Counted from the stretch's first letter, positions 45,690-59,680 are shown. The stretch: 64,000 nucleotides of DNA from Schistosoma haematobium (GCF_000699445.3 NC_067200.1:8244450-8308449); one strand, 5' to 3'. The notes: generated by a model from the letters alone, not told the origin. Translations and numbers: made by a program.

Positions 45690-48600
45690 TCTTGAAACTA
45701 TTCCCACTTTCAAATCGACGATCTCATAGAGAATGATACAAATGTACATAGGTAATCAGCAGGATTATATACTTGTAGGCAAATCACATCTATGCGATAT
45801 AATGATAAGTGATAAGATACTACATCAAATGATAATGTAAACGAGCAAAGGGATAGTGAGAAAATATAAAGTTAAACTGTCAAGATGTTCAAAAGTTCGC
45901 AAAGATGGTTTTGAACAGTTCACTTGATGATGATTCTTATCACACACTTGATTTAAATAAGCTCACTGTAGTATGAATAACGTGAGTGAAACTGATTTAT
46001 CGTCTAAACAGATCAATATGAAATCAACAAAGTTTGTTGAAATATACAAAACAAATCAACACAAGGTTGTGATGAATAAGAAATCGGAGACTGAAGATGA
46101 AGAGATTAATTTACTTAGCTAACGGGTAGGAAAATTGCAAGTTTAAATGGCATAAGACAACAAATCACATCGTCAAATCAATAAAATCGAAGTGAACAGC
46201 AATCTAGAAAATTATTTGAAATTGCTCGAAAGTTCAAATGCAACTGTCTGAATTGACTAGCTTGACAATTGTTCGCACGCGGCAAGATTTAGTAATACAT
46301 GGATGCACTAAGTTTATGATGGTCAGTCAAGTGGTTTGGCGTTATCGTAACGAAACTGTCGAAGAACGAGGACCAGCCTTTTGGAAAAATATAGAGTTTT
46401 GAGTAGTCCACATCAAAAACAAAGTTGTTTTAAGGAATCAACGCGAATCGATACAATGATTTTGTAGAAGGGGTGTGGCAAGCCCATTTGACCACTGTAT
46501 CATTTGTCTACTCATTGTGGCTCAGACACTTAATTCATCATGTTAATTTCTGTGTGCATTTCAGACTCTTAATTCACTATGTTAATTTCGGTGTGTATGA
46601 TCGAATGCATGTCTGTACTTTAACCCTTAGGTTATCGTTTTATTTGTTGCAATGTAATGATAATCGATAGTTTATCCACATCTGACCAACTCTCAAAAAT
46701 ATATATGGATTTTTAACACACAGACACACACACACACACACTCACTCACTTTGTTTCATAATGTGCTTGCTCGCTGTACGCTTGCGGATTTTCATTAATC
46801 ATTAACAATAAATTATCTCTACAACTGGTGTTCAGGCTTTTGAATAATCTGGTGTAAAATCCATAATTCTACCGGGAAATTTAGTCTGCATTAAATACTC
46901 GGTTAACAGGATATTATCTATTGGAGTCAGATATGTAGGACATTAGCCTCAACAGATGATGATAAACATCACGCCTATTCAAATGTCACATGATTACTGG
47001 AACGCTCACAAACATTGAGAGTCATCCATCTATGTTTGATGGAGAATACCCTCGACACTGAGATGTGGTTAACATTTATTTTCCTATATCTGTTAGTACG
47101 AAAATACATCTTACTGACAATTGTATTAACAGATGTTGGCATTCTTCAACTTTGCGATGCTTAACACTCCAGAATCCATAATGATTTTCTCACAGATTCA
47201 CGCTAAAAGTGATGCACTGAAATATCGATATATCGAAATGTCGAATTAACTTACAAACATGAACTACATCTCATCACATTCGGCTAAAGAATACACACGG
47301 ATGTCTAAAATTCAAATGAATTCAAACATCCGATTTGATCATTAAACTAGGGTTTTTATGCAATCGATTGTCTAGCAGATTCCATGTATCTCAATTGTTC
47401 AAAGTAATGCCAGTATTGTGTTTTGAATTCAATTCGCCGGTGAACAAGACCCCTTCCTTTAGAAACGTTGCCACGACACTTCGATAAAAGTTTGGTGATG
47501 TGTAGCAAGCATGAATTCAACGCGTACCGTAAACACATACCACGATCGGCTTGCTAGGTCTGCATTGACATACATGAACTTGAAGACAATGTTGAGCGAT
47601 CGATTCGAAATACTGAGGTAGCATCAAACTCCAAAAATCGATTTTGTTCAAGCAACGATTAGAGACCAACAAGCACAACACAGATGTTTTGTTCTAGTAC
47701 GAGACTACTCAGAAGTGCACAATCGTGACCTCAACGCGAATCACACACGCGAATTTCGTGTCGCTTATCGAGCATATAAAACATTCAACAATTTTCATTC
47801 TCATATTGACAGGCGTTCTATATCACCTCTTAGTCGATCATAGACGAACAATGATTAGTATTTTCACAATGTACATATCGATAAAATGCATATTTTCTTC
47901 TCATCTATTTGCTGCGATGAATTCCATCAGAAAGCATTGTTGAAATGAAACAAACTTAACGTGGATTGCATTTATGCATCTATCAGCCAAAACGATTGCG
48001 TCTACTGTGTTCAGTTGATCAAGAACCATAGACCTTCATAATAAAATACTGAAAATTCTACATCGTGAAAAGCGAAATTTCACACAAATGATATTATTCT
48101 AGGATCTTGACTGTTGTTTTGCAATCATAATTTTAATATATATATATATATATGGGTCGTTATTATTAATGATCGTTACGGGCAAACGTGTTCATACATG
48201 AAAATGACAAAGTCACAACAGATTACCATCATTGTCTGAGTTGAAATCCTCGAGCATTCGAAATAACTGGGAAAAAGAATAACATTCAATGTCAATTTAA
48301 TTTAATTATAAAGAATCGTTTGTGACTTATGTAGCAATATTATTTGATTCTTCACATCAACTTGAAATTTTTCAATTGTACACGTATGTGATAATCTGTC
48401 ATAACCAGTGTACTGGAATTCCTATTAATCAGTGAGAATTCGGCAGCGCATTTAAATCGGTATTTAAAATGAATCCCTTAAATGTATATGGATGCCGCAG
48501 TGTCTTCCTTACAACCATAGTCGTGCAATTACGAGTGACATCCGAGTCATAATGAAATCAATTAACAGAAAAAAGCGAAAACCATATAATCAAGGTATTT

Positions 48601-51600
48601 CTTCAACATTCGTTTACCGGAAGAAATGTCCACTGCAACACCTGGATCATCTACAAAAGTCAGAATAAAGACACTCACTGCGTGTTTATGTTCATTGGAT
48701 ATCGTCTTCGAAAGCTTATCATGTTAAGATGCATAAACGTTGTGAAAACAACAACGTGTGCTGTCAACTCAGTGTTAAACATTGATTTGCCGAGGAATTC
48801 TCTATTTGTATTTGTAGCCTGTAATGCGTACTGTTTGTCTCTGTATGACTTTTAACGTACGAATCTGTGCCAAAGCAAATTAATAAAGGGACTTTATCAA
48901 CAAACCGTCGTTGTTTCCTTATCTATTCTCTGAATCATTGCCAGGATTTAGAAAAAATGATAAATCATGATTAGGCATTCAACCTATTCATCAGTGGTCA
49001 TAGCAATCTATTTATTATTATGCCGAATAACTTATTCGAAAATAACGAAATGCGCAATGTTTTTATATCATTGCTAACGCACATCTGGTTTGGTAGTATT
49101 GACTGGTTTGATTAAATGACAACTGTCAGAGTCAAGATAAATTATGTAATTAAACCGATTCTGTGCATTCAAACTTAACTTACTCACATTATTAACAAAA
49201 GGATAGAGCTTAGCATTCAATCACACTTGCACACAATTAAATTTCACGCATTTCAAAAAATGATCGCAAATGCATCGACAATGGCACTATTATTTTTTAA
49301 ATCGTCACTGAAAACCTCCCTGTGTAAACAAATCAGTATTTCCAACAATCAGACACTGGTGTTGAGACCGGCGCGATTATCGCAACCAATGCTTGGAGAC
49401 TCTAAATGATATAACTCAGAATAAATTACAATAGTGTAGATGGTTTGTTAAACATTTTCCTCGTCAACTAATCAGTATTTCCAAGAATCAGAATTTATTC
49501 TTGTTAACAAACCAACACACTGAAATCAACTTACTGATTTCGTTACTTTCTCTGTTTCCTTCATTGTGTTCAGCATCTGAAAAGATCATTGGTAAAATGT
49601 ACTAGATCAGTCACAGTCTGAAGACTTCTGCGTATCTTGTAGAATTTCATTTCAGTTAATTGAGTGGTCTTAGACATCATATCGTTCGATATGTAGTTGT
49701 ACTCAGAATATATTCCTACAGTGAAATTTCGTAGTACATGACATGAGTATCAAATTATGTTTATACAATTTGTACAAATATGCTTCAGCAGATATTGCCA
49801 CATCTACCTATTATCATATAATCGTTTCTGTTAGAATTATTTGGAAGAAACCAGGAAATGAGTAACTGTGGAATCTTCATACACGCCTTACATTAACTCA
49901 ACTTTCCAATAACGAATGAATAGAAAGAACATAAAATCCTACTCAGGTTGATCAGAGTTGGTCGACACTACATTGAAGATAGTTGTAGCGGACTGAAAAT
50001 TACAGTGAGAAAACTTGCCACATTTGAAAAATTATCAATGGTGTCATTCATCGAAGAGAATAGTACTTACCGAAGTCGTTCATTCCTGCGTTTGTGTCGC
50101 TTTCATCAACAGCTAAATCATTCGCAGGAAAAGATTGTTCAAATGTGGTTACAATGTAAATGCCGTTGACTCTCATAATTGTTACAAACTGATATTTTGT
50201 TGTGAATTTCATCAGAAACCAATCGTTGAAATAGAACGCATTCAACCTTATTCTGATTAGCAAGTTTAATGGCAATGATGGACGTGTAGACTACATTCGT
50301 TCGACTGATGTAATTATATAATGTGAAACAAACATTCAAATGCTTTGTATGAATGTGGACGTTTTCTACTACATATCTACATTCGGTATTCAAATATCCA
50401 CCTCAATATAGATGAGTTTGTCGAATTTATATTCTCATCAACAGATGTAAACATTCATCAATATTTTGAAGCTGTTCACTACTGAAGAAATGCTCATTTT
50501 TCTTTTCACCTGGACTCGTGATGGTGGAAATTATTTAACGTTAGTCTTATCATGTTATGCAAATTCAATAGATAGGAATATCAAAACAACTCACAAACAG
50601 GAACTCACGTCTGTCGAAACGGCCTTTACGATAAGCATGAATGTCTAAATTATAAATTAAACTATATTTTCTCAGATCATCACACTGAAACTTTATGCAA
50701 CTAATTCCCTTTGTTATAAATCACTCATTTACACACCGATTTGGGCAAGTAATAAAAACACATAAGTTGTGGGTATTTTTGTGTCATCTGTGGGTCTTTT
50801 GTCTCATTAGTGGAAACTTAAGTTAACAATGACAATGATCATCCTAATGATAAAATGGCTGAAAACGGTATTATGAATGTGTTTTATCCTAATGAAGATG
50901 ACATTGAGAGTAACCTCTGAGACTTAATAATGTACTTGTATTCTATAAATATTCTTATTGTATAACTAATCAATATTTTGAATTGGTGTATTTATATTTC
51001 TTCCATTCTATTCTTCATTTCGACCTATAACTTATTAATATACGATTTACTGTCCCTAAATTATGTTCAGTTTATTGACTATTGCCTCCCATGTTTACTG
51101 CCAATTTTTGTCTTTATTGTGTAGAAAGGTTATTTCCTATTTCATGGTGCGTTGCAGTCTGTTTGTTTGAAATATATGATTTGCATAGTGGAAGCTGATA
51201 TTGGTGTTCTGAACTCAAGTGGACGGGCGAGGCGGACATGGGAGTGATAATGACGCTAGGCTGCACATACCGATCGAACGTCACTGTTTTGGCACAGTGC
51301 TAAGACTGTATAAGTTATATTTTGATTGGTGTATAAGTCACGTGATAAAAGCCGGACATAAAGTCACAACGGAATGTGCAAATGGCTTCTCTTTGTCACG
51401 GGAACAAACGACGTTTGGATGTTACACTGTATGTGCAATTGTAATAAATCAGATTCATTTGTGTAGATCAAAAAGTGTAAATTTGAACTACAGCACACAA
51501 AGCAAAACACGTTTACTTCAACGTACACATTTTTTCAACTACATATGTTGAAAATCAAGAATAAATCAGTCAATAGAGGAATTGAATGTGGTTCATTCAA

Positions 51601-52330
51601 AGTAACTTCCTTATCGATGATGATACTTGGGTCACATACACAATCATATTTGTAATGAAGCTTCACACAAACAAGTCTTCAGTAAAAGGTGTGGGTGTTG
51701 TGCCACTTTGTTAAACGTTCATGAGTCTGTCTTAAGCATTAGAGTATCCAATGCAAGTTGTAAATTGACTTCAAAAGTAATGGGAAGTCATCATTCATGT
51801 AGGTAGTGAATAATGTGCCATAGAATCAAATGAATCGTTTGCCAGCAAGTCATGGTAATATTTGATAAATTTGAAGAGTCACATAGAACTTGATAAGCCT
51901 GAGATAACATATATCTCTTTCAAGCGGAGAATTATGACTTACAAGAGCCTTTCGATTAGCACGCATTTCTTTCAAAATATTTATTATATCCACTATTGCC
52001 TTGCTGCTTATATTTAACGATTGTTTGTGAGAACAGTTTCATAACGCTCATTTGCTGAAGGTAGTTGAAGGTAGATTTTAAAAAATCTTAATTCACCTAC
52101 GTTTCATATTGGTTGGCACTGGTTGGACAAAAGTAAATGTAATCCACAAAGTACTACTGATAAATGGTGGACTTGAACCAGCATCACACTACATCAATAG
52201 TTTACCATTCACTTGTTATTGGCAAAAAATTACTTAACCATGAAATTACATACATTAACAAGCAACACTTACCGGTATTAGTGACGGTGACCACAATGGC
52301 TAAAAGCAAACGTAAAAGATTCGCATTCAT
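45690..52330 (-). CDS. Micro-exon gene B, paralogue of gene A (incomplete)
   Basis: Minus-strand exons: 52273-52330 (58 nt, start codon), 50609-50644 (36), 50071-50112 (42), 49535-49576 (42), 48618-48650 (33) and, tentatively, 45690-45722 (33). All are phase 1. Exon 1 encodes MNANLLRLLLAIVVTVTNT, a signal peptide like that of gene A. The next three exons encode the same peptides as in gene A. The 33-nt exon encodes DPGVAVDISS, homologous to YNDPRDTMDISS (5964) and DNVPVNTVDIST (3454). Its donor is the weaker GTAAAC. Counterparts of five other gene A exons were not found, and the 3' end is unresolved. The product is probably a short secreted variable protein. Confidence 0.65.
46664..46935 (-). 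repeat. Dispersed repeat R, inverted copy 3
   Basis: Reverse complement of the segment 32712-33015 with moderate divergence; it includes an (AC)n run at 46721-46740. It lies in the 3' half of the gene B region. Confidence 0.65.
47237..47330 (-). pseudogene. Decayed micro-exon, third locus copy
   Basis: The minus strand resembles the 36-nt exon 8511-8546 with its acceptor (TTTTAGACATCCGTG here against TTTTAGACATTCATG). The donor is altered (GTAGTT) and the exon length becomes 37 nt, so it cannot splice in phase. Surrounding words (ACTTACAAACATGAACTAC) also match the gene A intron. Confidence 0.5.
48137..48154. repeat. (TA)n microsatellite
   Basis: Nine or so TA units within the diverged paralogous block of gene B; absent from the matching position near 2650. 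Confidence 0.8.
49365..49445 (+). mobile_element. Very short RTE-like fragment
   Basis: About 80 bp (ATTATCGCAACCAATGCTTGGAG onward) match the 3' coding end of the 1-2150 element, just left of the near-identical tract starting at 49479. Confidence 0.55.
49479..50644. repeat. Near-identical tract, copy 2 (three micro-exons)
   Basis: Counterpart of 7381-8546 at an offset of 42098. It contains exons 49535, 50071 and 50609 of gene B with the same splice sites. Confidence 0.85.
50880..51390 (+). repeat. Insertion specific to the gene B copy
   Basis: The paralogous intron of gene A passes directly from the TATTATGAATGTG segment (near 8840) to CACGGGAACAAACG (near 8880). Here about 500 bp intervene, including a segment related to 33550-33800. 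No ORF is supported. Confidence 0.55.
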
Positions 52331-52375
52331 TTTACTCGGTTTGTGTCGTTCTGTAACATTGAAATTCTGTGTGTG

Positions 52376-52383
52376 TATATATA
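52376..52383 (-). promoter_or_regulatory. TATA box of micro-exon gene B
   Basis: TATATATA lies 46 nt before the start codon at 52330 on the minus strand, matching motif and spacing before gene A. Confidence 0.6.
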
Positions 52384-52389
52384 CCTTTT

Positions 52390-54350
52390 ACTCTGGCTAA
52401 ATGGAATGTAAAATTCACTTAATCAGAAAACGATTCATTGAATACTTCTGAATGTGTGTATATGATGTGTTTGTATGTGTCTCTGTTCCAATAAGAATAC
52501 ATCCAGGTGTAAATGCAGATAACTTTTAATTGATTACAGAAAATATTTCTTCTAACACATCAAAAGTCATAGTTGAATAACAATTGCATGCCAAATATAA
52601 TTTTCACCACGGACGTCTTTTGGATGAAATTCGTACTGAGAAAGGTCTTGACATCACATTTCATTAAATTCCGATTTCTACTAGTAATAATGAAATGAAG
52701 GTGAGTCGTTTATTTTCTTTACCTAGATTAGCAATACTTGAGTACCAGTTACGGATTACGTCTTGTTATTTATCCATTTCCGATAAGATTAAGCGAGGCA
52801 CATGTTGAATAATTTGAGCGAATTATTTTTCATCATGGTCTGATATAAACCAACCACAAATGAAGACTCTAAAACAATGGAAGTCCTTTATTTTCAACCA
52901 GAAGGGAATTTTTATGTGACAGTATCGTGCTGACAAAAATTAGGGCAATCGGAATTCCTGTTTAGCCACCTTGTTCATACACGACGCATAATACTCCTTA
53001 CTTCATCACTGATGAATGTCGGCTTACAGTGATACGTCCGTGTAAATAAATTAGGTGCGAAATAATAATTGTAAAACTAATACTTTTTATTAGATAATTA
53101 TGTTGAAATTCATTTTATGTTGATAAAGTAATGTTCTGTGAAGAACGACAATAAAGGTTCCTACAAAGAGAATATCTGAACCGAGATGTGAAAATAAGTT
53201 CGGTTAAGATATCGTTTATGCAAAATAAAAAGTCTCCTCAGCATTTACAACATGTTAACATGATTACTGAAATAAACACCAATCACAATATGTTGAGTAT
53301 TAACATTTAAGTTGGAGCTAGTCTACAGGAAATCACGAACTTAGATTTCATGCTATTTGACACTCACCAACATAGTATGACAGCTCTGGAGGTTTCGATC
53401 TTCATGAGACTGATAAATGCGCACCTGAATAAGTTATACAGACAATTAACAAAATAGCCTATTAAAACAAACAAGAAAACAGATAACTTGTCGGAATATC
53501 TAGATGACAGGAACAGGTAACCCAGATATTCAAAGAGATCGCCAATGTAATTGAAATTACAGACGCACGTTGATAATCAGTGATGATAAACACTAAACGT
53601 AGTTAGAATATCTTCTGTCAACTACTACGAACTTCCAGCTTACTCAGGTGGACGAACTGAAATTCCTACTAAAGAAACTAGATTAGCCTTGTTATTATCA
53701 CTCTGTCAGTGAGAACTAGATAATTAAAAACGCGTTCCGCTGTTAAATCAAATAAATCCGATCTGTTTCTCAAACTCTGTTTTGAAGCAGTCATTATGGA
53801 TAAAAGTTCGAAGACTGACTTCCTAAAACGCCTCAACTTATCAATCGATTTTCCAACTTTCGAAATTTCTTATTGCAGTTACACATGAACAAGATTTTTA
53901 TCATTGCATACGACTGCATAAATATTCTGACTGTCAGTCGTGATGTGAAGTGGACACAGACAGTATTTAAGGTCCCGTCCACTGCAGATAAACATTGTAC
54001 TCATGTATCAAGAAGAACTGAAAATAAGGCTTATTCGGACAACTAGAAAGATCCACCACAATTTCAATGTGTTAAGTGTATTTACTTTATAAGTTATTCG
54101 ACAAGATTATCCACACATGCGATATTTGTAATAACCAAAAGGGGTAAAAGAAGAGGATGATGATGATGATGTGTGAGCGCAACGATTCGTATTATGTGCT
54201 TGTATTTTGGTCGACTTTTATCTCATTTATTCATCTTTGTTTAAATTGAATCAGTATATGTGACTCGTGAAATCAAATGATGAACTTCATCTTCTGATTC
54301 AAGTCACTTCATTTCAAAATACTGATATTGTATATATTTCAGATTTCAGT
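52390..54350. other. Upstream flank of gene B, no gene seen
   Basis: Diverged counterpart of about 10790-13100. A (GAT)n run is at 54147-54163. No coding signal was found. Confidence 0.4.
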
Positions 54351-56051
54351 ATAAACAAGACCGACAAGCAGATCGACAATATCAGCAACGAGGAGATACA
54401 AGTGTTTTCTGGCAATTTCTAGTTATATATTTTCGTGAAAATGTTTCTCAACACTGCTTCTTGTAAGTAAACTGCATTAGTCAGACTGAAATCAGTTGTA
54501 TAGGCTGCATATTGCAAACCCACTGATGAAAAAATCAGCATTCTGAATAAATAGTTATAATTACTCTGTTTTCAGTTGAGCCTTTGTCATTTAATATTTG
54601 ATGACTTCGTTTGACTCCTGGTCACCAGATCAGAGTATATTCTAGTAGCACTGTCGATACAGTACAATCTGAGAAGTTCAAATCTGAGGGTCAGTAATGC
54701 TTTTGTCCTCATGCAGTCTCCACCCCGTACTGCAAACACGTAGTGATGTCTTTGTAATAAGGCGTTCTCCTCGTCCCTCTTTATCGTGTTCTCGGTTCTG
54801 AACCGCATGAACATTTTTAATCGAATAGTCTGATCATCTTAGTGTTTCCACCAGATATAACCACAATAAATTGAGTCCTGAATAGTCTGTAAGGTATAAT
54901 GTTGTGTTCGTAGTTGTATTTCCTGTACAAACATCGCAGCATGCTTCCACAACCAATGTTCAAATTTCGACCAGAATCTTTGTGTGCTAGTTAAGTTGTC
55001 GGGCAAACTAGAGGTCTCTAAATATTCTTCTTAGTTTTTGAGCTGATAAGAGCTTTGACAATCGCTGTATCAAGCTGAAGACAAATACGTTTTACGAAGT
55101 TGTTCATTGTTTAATTCTGCCCTAACAACATACAATTATATAATTATACAAAAATTTCATGTTTATAATTTAGTTAACAATAAACAACCGTTTATAAAAA
55201 CTATTCAGTAATTTTAAGAATACATTGACTCTTAACATTCTAAGCAATCGGATCATCCATTAGAATATATTACTGTGTAGGATTTGTTGTGAGAATTTTT
55301 TTGGAAACTTTCTTTTTTCATCTGTGTATCTGTAGTCTCATACCAGGGTAGTCATATAATCACGTTCTCTGCTGTAAATGAGTTTAAACCAGAATTAATT
55401 GATCATTTCAATAATACAGTGTGCTAATAAATCACCGTATGTCAAAGTATGGAAGAACAAAATATGTGTCGTAATTGATATGACCTAATTTCATCATAAA
55501 TAAAAACACCGTTTTACATTCTTATGTAAATAAACAAGAAATATGAGGTAACTGATGATCAGTTCTAAAATTGACTTGAATATTAGAATGAATTGAAGGA
55601 AGTTAGTGTTGGCCGACTGTGGAACACACTTTCACAAAGTCAGTACATTAATAATAAATAAATAAACAATGACTAGACAGATCTTCTAATCCTTCCCGTG
55701 AATCAATCGGCCGTCGCGTATGCGCACACAACATTGCACATAACGCAAACTGGGGAACTCCTCAAAGTATACAAAACACACTGCCTATACATGTTTCCTT
55801 CCACCAAACCACTAGTCTATATACCGTGGTGATGGTGTTTTCGATGTGTGTCGATTTGTGTAAGAAACATAATGTCAATGTCGCCAATAAATTAATGTGA
55901 TTTTGGAACATGGAACATTTTTACATGATTGATTTACAGTCTGATCAACATTCGGATTGTTATGAATTGAACTGAGTTGTATTTATTATTAGAAATAATA
56001 ATAATTCATCAGCTCACTGACACAACATATTTATTATATCATGCAACTCCC

Positions 56052-56440
56052 TTACTTACTTACTTACTTCTGTCATCCCTCATGGAGGAGCATATACCAC
56101 TCACTAGCATTCTCTATCCAACTCTGTCCTGGTCAATCCTTCCCAGTTCTCTCCACTTGCTATTCATCCTATTCATGTCTGCTTCTAATTTTCGTCACAG
56201 TGTATTCTTTGGCTCTCAACTTTTCCGTCTCCCTTCACGATTCGAAATTGGTACCTGCTTCCTGGTGCAGTTTGATGATTTCCTCAGTGTGTCTCCTATC
56301 TACTTACAACGTCTTTCCCTCTATTTCCACTCACGTGCGACCTCAGTTGTTCTCTCTCATGGTAGGCTGTTGCTGATGGTACCCGACCAACGGACATTCA
56401 GTATCTTACGTAGAAAATAGTCTATAAATACTCCTACCTC
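56052..56440 (-). mobile_element. Truncated RTE-like fragment, antisense (duplicate)
   Basis: Copy of 14872-15260 carried by the segmental duplication; same TTAC tail and same antisense ORFs. Confidence 0.8.
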
Positions 56441-56994
56441 ATTGATCAATATATAGATATCGAGTCACTCACACACACTGAACAAAGTGCTTAGAATGAT
56501 GATCAAAGTAAATGGAGAATATCGTAGCGACGTGATACAAGCGTTTTCTGTCAATTTCTAGTCATTTCTTTACCCGAAAAATTTCATCAAAATGAAATCC
56601 AACACAAGATCTCCAAATGAGTTTTCTAAATGTATGAATTCCGACGATATGGTTTGACATTTTATCACTCTTTTTTTCCTAAATATTTAATCTGATTGAT
56701 CTTTCAACAATGTGAGATATATATATATTGATTTCATCATTTCTCCCTATTTGCTATCTACCAAATGAGTCCACCAGTTCCATGTTTTCGTGTTGTGTCA
56801 CATATACTACTTATGAATGTGCATAGTAGTTTAAGGATAAAAAACCAATTCTGTGTTAGTGAACATTCTCGACACCTCAACACTGAGATCTACCTGTCCA
56901 TTCATTAGGGGATGATGGGGAGATAATCGGACACGTGTTATTACATTCATACTAGGAAAGGGATCGAATGAGTTCGAAACGAATTCTGACCCGT

Positions 56995-57343
56995 TGTTAC
57001 GTCCAAGATTTGCTCGTTCCAGTTATTGAAGTACGGACTATCGATCTACTTGCAAATTACGAACCCAAATTGACAACAGAATTAAAACTCCAATTCAGAT
57101 ACCAAATTTATTAGCAATTCACAACTAATCGGTCAAACGTCGTTCTTAAATTTTGTAGGTTCCCAAAGCAAAACTACCAAATACCACACCGACGACAAAG
57201 GGAAACCATAATGTCCGAAATAACGATATAAACAAACTAGTTCAAAAGTTAAGTAAAACGAATATATCTAAAAACACAGTGAAATTAACAATATTTAATA
57301 GAACGGTTTTAATCCGCCAAATGTTTTCAGTTCTACTGTAACA
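56995..57343 (-). repeat. Solo LTR of the BEL/Pao element
   Basis: A single 349-bp LTR flanked by CCGT on both sides (56991-56994, 57344-57347), at the same site as the complete element of copy 1. It carries TTCTACTG like the LTR at 20527 and one private change (GGTCAAACG for GGCCAAACG). It is best explained by recombination between the two LTRs. Confidence 0.9.
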
Positions 57344-57371
57344 CCGTTGTCGGTCGCCGAGGTCTCTTGAG

Positions 57372-58023
57372 TTGCCAAACAGTCAATCAATGTTGATTCT
57401 GCGGCTGTAAGTTTAGGCATTGTGGATACTTCCAGTCACTTTGCAAATGCATTCTCAATAAATAGAAACATCTTCACTCGTACTGAACCAGTAAAAACTG
57501 AGTAGATTCTCTCTCTAGGGTCTAGCAAACGTAGGCCACCGCTGTGATTCGAAATTCTGTGAGTGATGAGCAAAATGATGAACAATTACAAAATTTGCTT
57601 TCGATATCTTTATCCGCTAGGGACCATCTTATTGACTCCAGAGTAGCCGCTGTGATATTAAATGAGAACATTTTGGTGCAGGCTGTAATTGAAGCCAACA
57701 TTTCAACCAACAAACTAGTAATTCACTAGCTTGTCAACCAATATTTCATGTATGTTTGAAGGTCATTGCAGCTGCGAAATTACATGAATAATCTAATTCA
57801 CGAGAAAAAAAGCAGACAGTGAATAGTTTTCTAATCCTTGTTTAGCCTTATTTCACATGGTGTACAACAGGTCCTAGAAGTCAGGAATTGTGATGCCGAT
57901 ATAGACAATATTGCAAAAGTATCTGACAACGTACATGTGAGAACTAAGCGAAATAGTTCTCAGTTACATAACACGACAATAGGCGACAGGATCAATACGC
58001 GACAAGAGACATGTATTTCATGA
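57372..58023 (+). CDS. Unassigned small multi-exon gene, copy 2 (partial)
   Basis: Duplicate of 20904-21555 with exons 57372-57406, 57535-57717 and 57871-58023 and the same splice sites and stop. A solo LTR lies 28 bp upstream of the first exon. No family was recognised. If both copies are expressed they would give the same peptide. Confidence 0.45.
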
Positions 58024-58799
58024 CACACGTTGACGGAGTTGACGTAGAACCACAAGAAACGAAGATGGTGAAGGAGTAAGTCACTAGTCAGGAGTCACTA
58101 TCTCCTCAGGAGACACTTTGTTGATTTGATATATTAGTTTCACCAAACACATGGGAATTGAACTATAAAGCGTAGGCCTCCTTGTAAATTCAAAATAACA
58201 TAACAAAAATTATCACATCGGTTGTCTGTATCTGCTTCCTTAGACAGTGTAACTCTTGGAAACAGTCGTTTGCTTTACGTACAGTACCGAGCAACCGATT
58301 CACTATTCTTGGTAAATACAGAAGCAGATTCGTATTGCCCGTAACTGAAACCTGTAGGCAGTGAACCATTCGGATATAAAACGCATGAATAACGAAAATG
58401 GATGTTGGATTTCGGCCTGAATACATAACATTGCTGATAGGTTGTTATAATTGGTGTGTCCGTATCAACAACAGGTACTGATTTCTCAAAGAACTTCAAC
58501 TTATTAGTTGAGTCCAGAGAACAATCGGTGGGATCGGTGATCGCACCATTATGGTAGAAGGAGTAAAGATTCACTCCGTATCTATGAATCGCATTGTATT
58601 TTCAGTAAACCAATAAAGAAAATCAAGCAAAATGGGACAATGTGCAAAGCAAATATTAGTACGCCAAAACAAATACTAATATGCAAAATGAAAGTGGCTT
58701 CACTTTTGAATAGGAAAATGGTAGAAAAATAACGTGCAAAACAAAGTCGTACATTAAATCGAAATCAATTATCATAGGTGAACAGCGTTAAGACAAAGC

Positions 58800-59170
58800 A
58801 CAGGGTTCTAGGCGAACACAATAAAACGATTGTTGAAATTATGAATGTTTATCAACTGAGTTAGTTATGCCATGTGTTATGTATGCTGAACCATCACTTA
58901 CCTCGAGCGCCAATACTAACTGGTGTAAGAGCAGGCAAAACAAATGTATGAGAAGCCAATCTAAAGCATGACATTCATTCTGTCATTAACCGTTTTCCTG
59001 ATGCATTTGTGTAAATACAGACTACCACGTTAAGACGTGGAGTGATGCGGTTCAGATCAAGCCACAATGGATCAGATGCCCCTTACTCTACATTTTGAAT
59101 TCCACCATTCCTCCATTTGTTCTCATTCTAGCATTTCACTCCATATTCATGGTACTTAGTTTTTATTATT
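58800..59170 (+). mobile_element. Decayed RTE-like fragment (duplicate)
   Basis: Copy of 22330-22700 carried by the segmental duplication. Confidence 0.6.
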
Positions 59171-59479
59171 CATCTTGTCATTTACATGTCTTGCCAATAT
59201 GATGTGATAAATTCGACCAACAAGCATTCGCGGCGGACTCTACACTTCTTGTGAAAACACATAAATAAACAAATGCATATTTTACAGACGTTCTCATCGA
59301 GTATGTCAGTTTTATGTTTAAATTAACTGACAAAATAATGTCAAAATCTATGAAGAATACATTTTATGTATGGAATGAACTCACATTTGCAGGAAGCCCC
59401 ATAATTTAGTGGCGACCTACTTTTATCAATAGAACGCGATTGGTGTAATGGGAACAATTATTACTATAACCAGTTGTAC

Positions 59480-59680
59480 CACGGATTGTTTTAACGTATT
59501 TGTTTGTTTGTCTGTATCAGAATACATACATTCTCCCGTTGATTGTGACCTTGCACGAATTCGATTACGCTCAGTAATCACACGGGGGAAATTATCGGTT
59601 AAGTGACAAGTAGTCTTCCTGTAGTGGTGATCCTTGTCAACAGCGACTCGACGTCACACTACAATATTATAAAAATATCG
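59480..59680 (-). mobile_element. BEL/Pao-derived fragment
   Basis: Resembles 19560-19910 of the BEL/Pao element (CGCGAATTCGGTTACG there, CACGAATTCGATTACG here; CGACTCGACGTCACACTAC near 59645). It lies at the right edge of the duplicated block. Confidence 0.45.

Larger units (their letters stand above)
54390..59485. repeat. Segmental duplication, copy 2
   Basis: Counterpart of 13210-23017 with a solo LTR where copy 1 has the whole BEL/Pao element. Almost identical from about 55030 on. Similarity to copy 1 ends after GTACCACGG, near 59485. Confidence 0.85.
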
